Below, piece after piece: positions 24,280 to 32,195 of a stretch of DNA of 59,024 nt. Source of the DNA: JAAZMA01 sp036720245. GTDB taxonomy: Bacteria; Bacillota; Clostridia; Tissierellales; Tepidimicrobiaceae. Location: positions 1 to 59,024 of the forward strand of contig DAIMNI010000006.1 of assembly GCA_036720245.1 (NCBI GenBank), read 5' to 3'. A model generated the notes under the pieces. The model did no database searches. It saw only the letters and a program-made list of their open reading frames with translations, and was not told the origin of the DNA. The position numbers and the translations under genes were made by a program. Within the stretch, counting starts at the first letter, position 1; each line of letters opens with the position of its first letter.

Positions 24280-24768
24280 CTAATCTATAATTTCTACGCC
24301 TAAAATAGTGCCTAGTACTGCAATATTTCTATTCTTAAGTTTAAATTGACTACCTATTCTAATATGTTCTCCACCTGCTATTATTACATCAGGATTCTCG
24401 TTTACATTAGCTTCTACAGTCATAGTTACTACATATTTATCTGGCACTTCTGCATTAATCCATTTTCCCTCTGGGGATTCTATAGGTTCCTTATAGGTAT
24501 CTACTTTCTTATCTATAATATCTCCCAATTTTGTTCCTCTATCATAATGATAAATAGGATCTCCTACTACTACGCCATCTACAGTGGGCATTCTTACATC
24601 GGAAACTTCTACTGTAATTAAAGCTTTTTTGCTTTCTGCCTGGGCTTCAGGAGATTTTCTCATTCTGCTTACTCCACCAACAACTAATAGGGCAATTATT
24701 AATATTACAGCAAAATCAATAATATTAATAATACCAAATAATTTTCCTTTTTTATCTATTATTTTCAT
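24280..24768 (-). CDS. DUF4330 domain-containing membrane-anchored protein
   Basis: A 162-aa protein with one N-terminal membrane helix (about 15-36, IIDFAVILIIALLVVGGVS) and an external beta-rich domain. The family pattern is VEVSDVRMPTVDGVVVGDPIYHYDRGTKLGDI and a C-terminal HIRIGSQFKLKNRNI. DUF4330 proteins are often encoded beside polysaccharide genes; their function is unknown. The ATG at 24768 is chosen because GGAGG lies eight nt ahead; a GTG two codons earlier is too close. It follows the GT4 gene almost without a gap. Confidence 0.82.
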   Translation of the reverse strand: MKIIDKKGKLFGIINIIDFAVILIIALLVVGGVSRMRKSPEAQAESKKALITVEVSDVRMPTVDGVVVGDPIYHYDRGTKLGDIIDKKVDTYKEPIESPEGKWINAEVPDKYVVTMTVEANVNENPDVIIAGGEHIRIGSQFKLKNRNIAVLGTILGVEIID

Positions 24769-24773
24769 ACGCA

Positions 24774-25895
24774 CTACCTCCAGTTTTCTAAAATCTTTTT
24801 ATATATTTTAATATGTTCTTCTGCCATTCTGGTAGATGAAAAATTTGCTTCTACAGATTTAAATAAATTTTCTCCCATTTCATTTATTCTATCTTTATTG
24901 TTTATAAAAAATACAATCTTTTCTGCCAAGGCATCACTATCTCCAACTTCTATTAACCAACCATTTTTCCCATTTTCAACTAATTGACTAACGCCTCCCA
25001 CATCTGTACTAATTATTGTCTTTTTTAGTCTAGCCCCTTCTAAAATAACATAGGGAAAAGATTCACTAACAGATGTTAAAACATTTATATCTATAGCATT
25101 AAAAAAGGAATAAGGGTCTTTAACATACCCCAAAAAGTGCACACTATCCCCTATACCTAATTCTTCAGTTAAAGCTTTTAGTCTTTTTTCATCATTACCT
25201 GTACCTGCAATTAAAAATATTATATTTTTCTCTTTTTTAAGAACTTTATATGCAGCCCTTATAAAGGTTTCATGGTCTTTAACCAAATCTAGTCTAGCAG
25301 CTATTCCTACTATTATTTTATCTTTGGCTTCTATATTATATCTTTTAAAGAATTCCTCACGAGATATATAATTCATTTTGCCTTCTAAATCAATACCATT
25401 ATATACTGTAAATATTTTGTTCTCTTTAAATCCTCTTTTTACTAACATTTCCTTAAAGGTATTGGAAATAGCTATATAATAGTCGAATTTCTTTAAAGCT
25501 ATGGAATTAAGCCCAGTATAGACTATTTTTTTATAGAAATTATCCTTAAAATCTAGTTTATAATCGCTATGTATGGTAGTAATCATTGGCTTATTTATTT
25601 TGCTTTTTAGAAAAAACCCAATAAAGTTTGCCCTAGCACCATGACAATGGATCACATCATAGCCTTCTCTATCTATTTCCTCCTTTAATCTATTAACAAC
25701 AGACATATCTGATCTTTTCTTTTGTTCAAAAACTTCAATATTAATTCCTGCATCTAATGCCTCATAATAAAAAGTATCTTCTATAAAGCAAATTACTTTG
25801 GCATCTATTAATTTGTCTAATTCTTTTACTAATGAAATAATATGGGCCTTAGCCCCTCCAGTGTCTCCCCCACTAATTAAATGAAGAACTTTCAT
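24774..25895 (-). CDS. GT4 family glycosyltransferase
   Basis: A 373-aa retaining GT-B glycosyltransferase. The N-terminal Rossmann start VLHLISGGDTGGAKAHI binds the acceptor. The C-terminal part has IVGIAARLDLVKDHETFIRAA and the nucleotide-sugar EX7E motif region ESFPYVILEGARLKKTIIS. It most likely adds a sugar to a lipid-linked surface glycan. The sugar donor is not predictable. The start MKVLHLIS is the first ATG; an AGGAGGG site lies farther upstream than usual, with a weaker AGGGC nearer. The gene is in the middle of the surface-polysaccharide operon. Confidence 0.92.
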   Translation of the reverse strand: MKVLHLISGGDTGGAKAHIISLVKELDKLIDAKVICFIEDTFYYEALDAGINIEVFEQKKRSDMSVVNRLKEEIDREGYDVIHCHGARANFIGFFLKSKINKPMITTIHSDYKLDFKDNFYKKIVYTGLNSIALKKFDYYIAISNTFKEMLVKRGFKENKIFTVYNGIDLEGKMNYISREEFFKRYNIEAKDKIIVGIAARLDLVKDHETFIRAAYKVLKKEKNIIFLIAGTGNDEKRLKALTEELGIGDSVHFLGYVKDPYSFFNAIDINVLTSVSESFPYVILEGARLKKTIISTDVGGVSQLVENGKNGWLIEVGDSDALAEKIVFFINNKDRINEMGENLFKSVEANFSSTRMAEEHIKIYKKILENWR

Positions 25896-25979
25896 TGTTT
25901 AGCCCTAAATAGAGCTTCCCTCCTTTCTGGATAAAGACATATTAAATATTATATCATAATATTTTTATTCGTCATGCTT

Positions 25980-26912
25980 TTATTTTTCTTTCGCATAAGA
26001 TTTTTCTAAAATATCACTTACCTTCTCATTATATTTTTCCTTTAATTCCTTATTACTTCTAAAAGCAAATAATAAATTATAATGGCTACTTAATTGCCTA
26101 AATTGTTCTGGTTTAAAGCCCTCATTTTCTAATGTTTCTTCCATTTCAATTAAGCTTTCTAAATCAGCTTTTACAAATATTTCAGCACCATAGGTATTTT
26201 CTATTAAATATCCTTTTCTTCTATCCATTAATCTGAAAGCATTAAAATCCATAGCCCATTGGGAATCAAAGATATTATATACTTCTCCCTTTTTCACATA
26301 ATCTTTCTTATCCATTGGATTGATGCTATTTATTAATTCTGGCTTTATAGGAGAATTAATTTCATACATATAGATATTTTCAAAATTCTTGTTCCAAGTT
26401 TTTAAAGCAGAAATTAAAGCTTTTGTAGTTGCCACATGGTCTCTATGTCCATCTATTAAAAATGGAGTATATATAATATTAGGTTTTTCTATTTCTAAAA
26501 TATTTACAATTTTATCAATTAAATCCTCCTTATTAAAATCTAATTCCCCATCTATTTCATCTAAAAAATAAAGACTTTTAAACCCATAGGTTTCCTTAAC
26601 CTTTTCTCCTTCAGCTTTTCTTATGGCTATTAACTCCTCCCTAGAAGTATCTGTTGTGCTACCTCCACCATCAGTCATATAGACTAGAGACATTTCACTA
26701 TCCATCTTTTTATGTTTAAATAAAGTGGCACCTAGACCAATGGTTTCATCATCTACATGGGGAGATAAAACTAAGACTTTCCCGTTTTCTATTAGCATAT
26801 CCTGAGCATTATAACTTTTTCCAATACTATTATTTTTATAATAAAAATAAGTATATATATAATTTATTAGCTTTAAAGGATATTTTAATATAATTTTAAT
26901 TAATTTTTTCAC
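25980..26912 (-). CDS. PIG-L family deacetylase
   Basis: A 310-aa zinc-dependent N-acetylglucosamine-type deacetylase. The metal site is VLSPHVDDETIGLG (PHxDDE motif) near residue 50 and DGHRDHVATTKA near residue 160, both complete. PIG-L enzymes remove acetyl groups from GlcNAc-containing small molecules or lipid-linked sugars. Here the surface-glycan context favours the latter, though bacillithiol-type BshB activity cannot be excluded. A basic hydrophobic N-terminus (KKLIKIILKYPLKLINYIY) suggests membrane association. The start is a GTG at 26912 or another nine nt upstream; spacing to AAGGG favours the inner one. Confidence 0.87.
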   Translation of the reverse strand: MKKLIKIILKYPLKLINYIYTYFYYKNNSIGKSYNAQDMLIENGKVLVLSPHVDDETIGLGATLFKHKKMDSEMSLVYMTDGGGSTTDTSREELIAIRKAEGEKVKETYGFKSLYFLDEIDGELDFNKEDLIDKIVNILEIEKPNIIYTPFLIDGHRDHVATTKALISALKTWNKNFENIYMYEINSPIKPELINSINPMDKKDYVKKGEVYNIFDSQWAMDFNAFRLMDRRKGYLIENTYGAEIFVKADLESLIEMEETLENEGFKPEQFRQLSSHYNLLFAFRSNKELKEKYNEKVSDILEKSYAKEK

Positions 26913-26926
26913 AAAACTCACATCCC

Positions 26927-27382
26927 TTATCTTATTTCATAGGCCCCTCTAACTAAAAATATGGCATTTTCCACTACATAAGCTCCTCTACCATCGTCTC
27001 TTGGGATTATTAATAAATGATTAGCTGGTATCATAGCATCCATGAATAAATCCTTGCCATCTGTTATATCCGAAAGACCACCTAATTCACCTGCAATTAC
27101 ACTGGCTTTTCCACCTCTAAGTATAATTTCAGCACCAGCCTCTCCTATTAGGGATTGTCCAGCTTCCAGTTCTACTACTTCTAGCTTATTAGAGTCTCCA
27201 TCACTATCAAAACCTTCTAATTTATTGTCTATATAGGATTTTAATTTGTCAATTTCTTTATTAAAATAGGATAATGTAATTAATGGATCATCTTCCGAAC
27301 CTGGCTCTGAAAAAACAATGGTGCCCCCTAAAACAATAGATACTAACATTATAGTCAAAATAAATTTACTTAATCTTTTCAC
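26927..27382 (-). CDS. Hypothetical secreted protein of the polysaccharide locus
   Basis: A 151-aa protein with a clear signal peptide (MKRLSKFILTIMLVSIVLGG...FSEP), then a short helical segment, then a small beta domain with EAGQSLIGEAGAEIILRGGKASVIAG and a C-terminal RDDGRGAYVVENAIFLVRGAYEI. I do not know a named function. Homologous short secreted proteins appear in clostridial surface-glycan loci, as far as I recall. It starts at a GTG after AAGGGGG and is cotranscribed with the PIG-L and acyltransferase genes, so it may act on the outer face during glycan assembly. Confidence 0.65.
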   Translation of the reverse strand: MKRLSKFILTIMLVSIVLGGTIVFSEPGSEDDPLITLSYFNKEIDKLKSYIDNKLEGFDSDGDSNKLEVVELEAGQSLIGEAGAEIILRGGKASVIAGELGGLSDITDGKDLFMDAMIPANHLLIIPRDDGRGAYVVENAIFLVRGAYEIR

Positions 27383-27403
27383 TTGAAAAACCCCCTTAAT
27401 TTT

Positions 27404-28165
27404 TTAGAAAAAATCTCCTTTAAAAATAGGTATATCTAAATCCTTTTTATTTTCCTTATAAGATACAATGGTAGCTCTGTTTTTAAAGAATTTATACATC
27501 ATAGTTTCCGCTTCAGTATAATTAAATAATACTGTAGAACTGGCCTTTTCAAAACTATCTTTATGTTTTCCACTAAATCGCCCTAATATATAATAAATAT
27601 TGTTTTTCCTCTTAGTTAGTAAATAAAATTCTCCCTTAATTTCAGTATAATAATATTTATTTAAAGGAGAATTTAAAAATTTCCAAATTAAGTAATCATC
27701 TTCAATATATTTAGTCTTTTTCTTTAAATTAGATCGATTTATTACTTTTTCTAAATAACCATATTTATTGATTTCCCAGCCCATTTTTAAATATCCTGGC
27801 AAAGAGTTTTCATTGGGAAAATTGTATATAAAAGCATCTCCCACTTCACTTAATGCTAATTTAGTCATTTTAGAAAATATCCCCATACCTCTGTATTCTT
27901 TAAGTACTGCCGTATCACAAGGTTGATAAGACAAATTATTATCTATATCATTTCTCCAAAAAGCCCTAATACCTGCTATATTTTCATTATCATAAGCAAA
28001 AACTATATTGGATTCCCCATAGGGATTGTCTAAGTACTTCCAGTCAAACCATTTTAAATTATAATCTAAATTAAATACTGTATTAAATACATATAAAAAA
28101 TACTCTTTTTCCTTTTCATTTATTTCATTAGTAAATTTGCCTATATATTGAATATCTTTAGACAT
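27404..28165 (-). CDS. GNAT family N-acetyltransferase
   Basis: A 253-aa acyltransferase. The GNAT core is visible as NIAGIRAFWRNDI, then the acetyl-CoA loop LKEYRGMGIFSKMTKLAL (motif A, R-G-x-G-x-F) near residue 90. This is followed by FIYNFPNENSLPGYLKMGW, typical of the sugar or peptidyl branch of GNAT proteins. The C-terminal 110 residues add a second domain. In this locus it probably acetylates an amino-sugar of the polymer. It is the first gene of the operon, with a promoter at 28206-28234 and GGAAAGGTGAT before the ATG. Confidence 0.82.
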   Translation of the reverse strand: MSKDIQYIGKFTNEINEKEKEYFLYVFNTVFNLDYNLKWFDWKYLDNPYGESNIVFAYDNENIAGIRAFWRNDIDNNLSYQPCDTAVLKEYRGMGIFSKMTKLALSEVGDAFIYNFPNENSLPGYLKMGWEINKYGYLEKVINRSNLKKKTKYIEDDYLIWKFLNSPLNKYYYTEIKGEFYLLTKRKNNIYYILGRFSGKHKDSFEKASSTVLFNYTEAETMMYKFFKNRATIVSYKENKKDLDIPIFKGDFF

Positions 28166-28205
28166 TTAAATCACCTTTCCTTTACATTTTAAAGCTTCTC
28201 ATTAA

Positions 28206-28234
28206 ATTATACTATAATTTAGCATTATTTTAAA
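28206..28234 (-). promoter_or_regulatory. Predicted promoter of the polysaccharide operon
   Basis: The minus strand reads TTTAAA, a 17-nt spacer, then TATAAT, 40 nt before the GNAT start codon and just after the mazF terminator. Confidence 0.5.
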
Positions 28235-28243
28235 TCTAAAAGC

Positions 28244-28275
28244 AAAAAAAATAAGCACTTACATGCTTATTTTTA
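28244..28275 (-). terminator. Terminator of mazEF
   Basis: On the minus strand AATAAGCATGTAAGTGCTTATTTTTTTT: an 8-bp stem around a short loop with a run of T. It overlaps the mazF stop codon and separates mazEF from the polysaccharide operon. Confidence 0.85.
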
Positions 28276-28623
28276 CAAATCTATTAATCCTAAAGATATT
28301 TTTAAACATTCGTCTACTTCTGCCATCATCTCATCACTAAATTTACCAATCTTTTCTCTTAGCCGTTTCTTGTCAATAGTGCGAACCTGTTCTAATAATA
28401 CTACAGAATCCCTTGGCAAACCATATTCTGGGGCATTGATTTCTATATGGGTTGGCAATTTGGCCTTATTTATTTGGGAAGTAATGGCTGCTATTATAAT
28501 GGTAGGACTATATTTATTGCCTATATTATTTTGAATCACAAGAACAGGCCTTACTCCGCCCTGTTCTGAACCAATTACAGGACTTAAGTCTGCATAAAAT
28601 ATATCTCCCCTTTTTACAATCAC
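28273..28623 (-). CDS. mazF: MazF/EndoA family mRNA interferase toxin
   Basis: A 116-aa endoribonuclease that cuts mRNA at short sequences (UACAU in Bacillus EndoA). The family core GDIFYADLSPVIGSEQGGVR is intact, with the catalytic Arg25 and Thr48 (AAITS) at the same positions as in Bacillus MazF. The later block PKDSVVLLEQVRTIDKKRL appears here as PRDSVVLLEQVRTIDKKRL. Its start overlaps the antitoxin stop by 4 nt (ATGA type). The pair downstream of alr repeats the Bacillus order (acpS, lipoprotein, alr, ndoAI, ndoA), so this is a core chromosomal pair rather than a mobile one. Confidence 0.96.
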   Translation of the reverse strand: MIVKRGDIFYADLSPVIGSEQGGVRPVLVIQNNIGNKYSPTIIIAAITSQINKAKLPTHIEINAPEYGLPRDSVVLLEQVRTIDKKRLREKIGKFSDEMMAEVDECLKISLGLIDL

Positions 28624-28901
28624 ATTTTCTCACACCCTGTAAGTTTCACCTCGTAAATATTTAATTCCTCCATATCTTGACCCAATCCCATTTCTGCAAA
28701 ACTAAGATTAATTTTACTCATTTCTAAATAACCATCTTTTAGTCTTTCAGAGACCTCTACCTTCCTTTTTTCTCGAATATATAATTTCATAGCTTCTTTT
28801 ACAAATTCATTTCTGTTTTTCTTCTCCATAGAAACAATAAAATCCACTTCTTCTACCAGATTATTAGGTAAGCTAACCATGATTTTTTTGGTCTCAGCCA
28901 T
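28620..28901 (-). CDS. Ribbon-helix-helix antitoxin (EndoAI/MazE-type)
   Basis: A 93-aa CopG-like antitoxin. The ribbon KKIMVSLPNNLVEEVDFIV and helices (NRNEFVKEAMKLYIREK) form the DNA-binding dimer at residues 4-50. The C-terminal tail would wrap the MazF active site. It autoregulates the operon in Bacillus. A strong promoter lies upstream (28947-28976) and GGGGGTG precedes the ATG. The inverted motif bound by the antitoxin is not obvious. Confidence 0.92.
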   Translation of the reverse strand: MAETKKIMVSLPNNLVEEVDFIVSMEKKNRNEFVKEAMKLYIREKRKVEVSERLKDGYLEMSKINLSFAEMGLGQDMEELNIYEVKLTGCEKM

Positions 28902-28946
28902 AGATACACCCCCAAAAGATTATAAATCATAAATGATAATAACTCA

Positions 28947-28976
28947 ATTATATATCCTATACCTTAATTGTGTCAA
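28947..28976 (-). promoter_or_regulatory. Promoter of mazEF
   Basis: TTGACA (28976-28971), an 18-nt spacer, then TATAAT (28952-28947) on the minus strand. The pair is thus transcribed independently of alr. Confidence 0.8.
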
Positions 28977-29011
28977 CTTATGTAGAAATTTATTCATTAG
29001 GTGAAATCTAA

Positions 29012-30184
29012 TTATTCTAAAACATAGTCCCTAATTCCTATTATTTCCCCATTTTTCATATATACTCTTGGAACTCGCCTTCCAACCATACAAACTATTT
29101 CATAACTTATAGTATTTAATTTATTAGCCACTTCGTCTATATGAAGACCTTTTTCCCCATCTCCAAATAAAATTACTTCATCCCCAATAGAAACCTCATC
29201 TACATCTGTAATATCTAACATAGATTGATCCATACAAATTTTCCCTACAATTGGTACCATTTTCCCATTTATAAAGGCCTCTCCCTTGGAAGTCAAAAGC
29301 CTAGTAAAACCATCAGCATAGCCTATGGGAATAGTGGCTATTTTAGATTCTCTCTCTGTGGTAAAAATCTGCCCATAGCTAATTCCAAAACCATTAGGGA
29401 CTGTTTTTACATTGGAAACTTTAGCCTTTAAGGTCATTGCTGGTTTTAATTTAATATTGTCTTTATTCACATCTTGAGAGGGGTATAATCCATATAGCAT
29501 AATCCCTGCCCTTACCATATCTAAATTATATTCTGGCAAATCTATAATAGCAGCAGAATTGGACATATGTTTTATAGGTATATTTAATCCCCTATTTTCC
29601 AATTTATTTACTATATCCATAAATCTATTATATTGTAATCTGGTAAAACTCTTATCTAATTCATCTGCTGTGGCAAAATGAGTATATATACCCTCTATTT
29701 CAATATTTGGCAATTGAGAAATTTTAATAATATCTTCAACACTTTTTTCTCCAGATAAAAAACCTATTCTTCCCATGCCAGAATCTATCTTTATATGAAT
29801 CTTAGCCTTTCTCCCTATTTTAGTGGCGCATTTTGAAAGTTCCCTTGCTAATGTATAATCGTAAATTGTTTGAATAATATTGTATTTTAAAACCTCCTCA
29901 TATTGGCTTTCGGGAGTATAGCCTAAAACTAATATAGGTGCATCTATTCCCCCAAGCCTAAGTTCAATTGCCTCCGATAAACTTGCCACTACCAATCTAT
30001 CCGCACCATTTTCTAAAAATACCTTAGAACTTTCTATGGCACCATGACCATAGGCATTGGCCTTTACTACTGCAGCAATTATAGTATCTTCTTTGGTAAT
30101 TTTTCTTACTTCCCTCATATTATGGGCTAAATTTTCTAAATTGATTTCCGCCCATACTGGTCTTAAATTATCAAATGTAAACAT
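29012..30184 (-). CDS. alr: Alanine racemase
   Basis: A 390-aa PLP-dependent racemase that makes D-alanine for peptidoglycan. The PLP lysine is Lys41 in AAVVKANAYGHG. The second catalytic base is the Tyr of GISYGQIFTTER in the C-terminal beta domain. The motif IKIDSGMGRIGF and the tail EIVCMVGRRVPRVYMKNGE are typical. The start is the ATG behind AGGAGAGATAAA; a 16-residue upstream extension lacks a ribosome site. It lies between acpS-nnrD and mazEF, the classic Firmicute order. A possible promoter is TTGTCT, 17 nt, TACACT. Confidence 0.97.
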   Translation of the reverse strand: MFTFDNLRPVWAEINLENLAHNMREVRKITKEDTIIAAVVKANAYGHGAIESSKVFLENGADRLVVASLSEAIELRLGGIDAPILVLGYTPESQYEEVLKYNIIQTIYDYTLARELSKCATKIGRKAKIHIKIDSGMGRIGFLSGEKSVEDIIKISQLPNIEIEGIYTHFATADELDKSFTRLQYNRFMDIVNKLENRGLNIPIKHMSNSAAIIDLPEYNLDMVRAGIMLYGLYPSQDVNKDNIKLKPAMTLKAKVSNVKTVPNGFGISYGQIFTTERESKIATIPIGYADGFTRLLTSKGEAFINGKMVPIVGKICMDQSMLDITDVDEVSIGDEVILFGDGEKGLHIDEVANKLNTISYEIVCMVGRRVPRVYMKNGEIIGIRDYVLE

Positions 30185-30290
30185 TTTATCTCTCCTCACT
30201 ATGTCAATTTTCTCTATAGTGTATATATTCAATCTTAGGGAGACAAAATCCTTCTTTTTTTAACAAATAATTTAAATTTTTTGATGTTTT

Positions 30291-31556
30291 TCACTTTTGT
30301 ATAATGGCGTAGGGTATGTTTTCAATTATATCCCTTGCAATCATACTATATTCCCCTTTATCTATTTTAGCTAAATCTCCTGCTAAACCATGGATATATA
30401 CTCCTAGTTTAGAGGCTTCATAGGGGTCCATCCCCTGAGCTATAAAGGAGGCAAGTATTCCTGTCAATACATCACCAGAACCAGCTGTAGCCATCCCTGG
30501 ATTGCCTGTGGTGTTAATATATATATCTTCCCCATTAGTTACAATAGTCTCATGGCCTTTTAATATTGTTATTATATTATATTTATTAGAAAAAGTCTTA
30601 GAATATTCTATTCTATTTTGTTGAATTTCCTTTATTGAAGTATTTAACAATCTAGCCATTTCTCCAGGATGGGGAGTAATGATGGTGGTAGCTTTTCTTT
30701 TAGATAATATAGAAGGATTTTTAGCTATACAATTTAAGCCATCAGCATCTAATACTATAGTTTTATTGTATTTGAGTAATATATATTTCACGAACTTTTC
30801 CCTTTCTTCACCTACGCCTATGCCTGGGCCTAAGACTAAAACATCTTTATCTATTAATATCTCTTCTATATCTTTTGTGGAATTTACGGTAAAATGCCCA
30901 GTATTATCGTCCTCTATTGGTAAAATTATTGCTTCAATTAATTTTATTGAAAAGATATTTTGAAGAGATTTTGGAACTATATTGTAAACTAATCCAGCTC
31001 CAGAACGAAGGGCTGCCATGGAAGATAAACAAGCAGAGCCTACCATCCCTGTACTACCTGCAATTATTCCTACTCTGCCATAGCTTCCTTTGTGGGAATC
31101 AGGATCCCTTTTTGGGAGAGAGGCGATGTCATCCTGAACGCCTAAAATGTCATCCTGAGCATAGCGAAGGATCTCGCTTTTACAGGTTTCCCCTATAACC
31201 ATAGCTATAGCATAGTCTTTCTCATGAGAAATAGATAGATGAATTCTATCTATTCCTAGTTCCTTTCTTAGATTTTCCCCTTCATTATGTAGCACTATAT
31301 AAGGTTTATTGTGTTTATCGTGAAGGATTTCTATGTCCTTCCAATTTACAATACCTATGCCTCTACCCAATAATTTGGCAACAGCCTCTTTACTGGCAAA
31401 TAGGCCTGATATAGTTTGAGGGTTTTCATTTTTAAAATAAATATAATCTATTTCATTTGGAGTAAGGATTCTACTATAAAATTTATCCCCTTTAGTTTCT
31501 ATTATTTTTTCTATTCTAGATACTTTTACCATATCTATGCCAGTACCTATTACCAT
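30291..31556 (-). CDS. Fused holo-ACP synthase (AcpS) and NAD(P)HX dehydratase (NnrD)
   Basis: A single 421-aa frame with two enzymes. Residues 1-121 are AcpS, which attaches phosphopantetheine to acyl carrier protein: GTGIDMV with metal ligand Asp8, and FASKEAVAKLLGRG with Glu57. Residues 148-421 are the ATP/ADP-dependent NAD(P)HX dehydratase: GSYGRVGIIAGS, VLGPGIGVG, DADGLN, TPHPGEMARLL and NPGMATAGSGDVLTGIL. The usual NnrE epimerase half between them is absent. The joining residues 122-147 (KSEILRYAQDD, ILGVQDDI) are a translated dispersed DNA repeat, so the fusion looks secondary. Both halves keep their key residues. SD AAGGATGAA precedes the ATG, which overlaps the upstream gene by 7 nt. 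Confidence 0.93.
   Translation of the reverse strand: MVIGTGIDMVKVSRIEKIIETKGDKFYSRILTPNEIDYIYFKNENPQTISGLFASKEAVAKLLGRGIGIVNWKDIEILHDKHNKPYIVLHNEGENLRKELGIDRIHLSISHEKDYAIAMVIGETCKSEILRYAQDDILGVQDDIASLPKRDPDSHKGSYGRVGIIAGSTGMVGSACLSSMAALRSGAGLVYNIVPKSLQNIFSIKLIEAIILPIEDDNTGHFTVNSTKDIEEILIDKDVLVLGPGIGVGEEREKFVKYILLKYNKTIVLDADGLNCIAKNPSILSKRKATTIITPHPGEMARLLNTSIKEIQQNRIEYSKTFSNKYNIITILKGHETIVTNGEDIYINTTGNPGMATAGSGDVLTGILASFIAQGMDPYEASKLGVYIHGLAGDLAKIDKGEYSMIARDIIENIPYAIIQK
31124..31178. repeat. Dispersed GTCATCCTGAGC repeat inside a coding region
   Basis: GATGTCATCCTGAACGC and AATGTCATCCTGAGCATAGC are two head-to-tail half copies, followed by GAAGGATCTCGC. The unit belongs to the widely dispersed intergenic repeat whose translation gives EILRYAQDD. 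It is in frame and fills the linker between the AcpS and NnrD domains. Related cores lie at 10558-10600 and 53770-53802. Confidence 0.85.
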
Positions 31557-32170
31557 ATGAATTCATCCTTGTCTAAAATTTTCTTATCTAATTTCTCCAT
31601 TTCTTTGCTTCCAAGCATACCATGTAAAAATGAATAGCTAGCATCTATCCATTCTTCATAATCGTGTTTTTCGTTTATTAATTCTCTTAGTCTTTTCCTT
31701 AATTCTTCTAATTCACCATTTGTTTCATTTAATTTTTTCTCACGAGTTTTAAGCTCCCTGTATCCATAATCTACAGTAAGATTTAATAGTTCAAAATTTA
31801 ATTCTCTAATTTCCACTGGCATGGTTTCTAATTGGAATGTGATTTCATCTAATTCTTCATTTGTATTTTCAATTTTTTCTTTATATTCATCTAGTAAATT
31901 TACATCTACATCTTTATCCTCATTGTTAATAGCATCAGAAATTCCTAGAATCATCTTCATAGCATGGTTTTTTTCTCTTTGTAAACTATAAGATTCTTCT
32001 TTTAGTTTTCCCTCTTTTATTAATAATTCATTTATTTCCCCTTTTAGTATTTGCATATTCTTAAACTTCACATTTCCAAATAATTTAAGCCAATTTTCAT
32101 CTAATACTAATAAGGGTATTTTGTTTTTTAGTATTATATCCTCATCTAAATCTATGTTTTTAAATGGCAT
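31550..32170 (-). CDS. Hypothetical coiled-coil protein
   Basis: A 206-aa soluble protein, very rich in E, K and L, with predicted long coiled coils at about residues 40-75, 85-125 and 140-175 (for example LNETNGELEELRKRLRELIN). The first 35 residues (LKNKIPLLVLDENWLKLFG) look like a small folded cap. I recognise no family. GAGGGGAGTG precedes the ATG, and it overlaps acpS-nnrD by 7 nt, so it shares its message. A structural or adaptor role is all that can be suggested. Confidence 0.7.
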   Translation of the reverse strand: MPFKNIDLDEDIILKNKIPLLVLDENWLKLFGNVKFKNMQILKGEINELLIKEGKLKEESYSLQREKNHAMKMILGISDAINNEDKDVDVNLLDEYKEKIENTNEELDEITFQLETMPVEIRELNFELLNLTVDYGYRELKTREKKLNETNGELEELRKRLRELINEKHDYEEWIDASYSFLHGMLGSKEMEKLDKKILDKDEFIW

Positions 32171-32195
32171 AAATTCACTCCCCTCGGATAAATCT

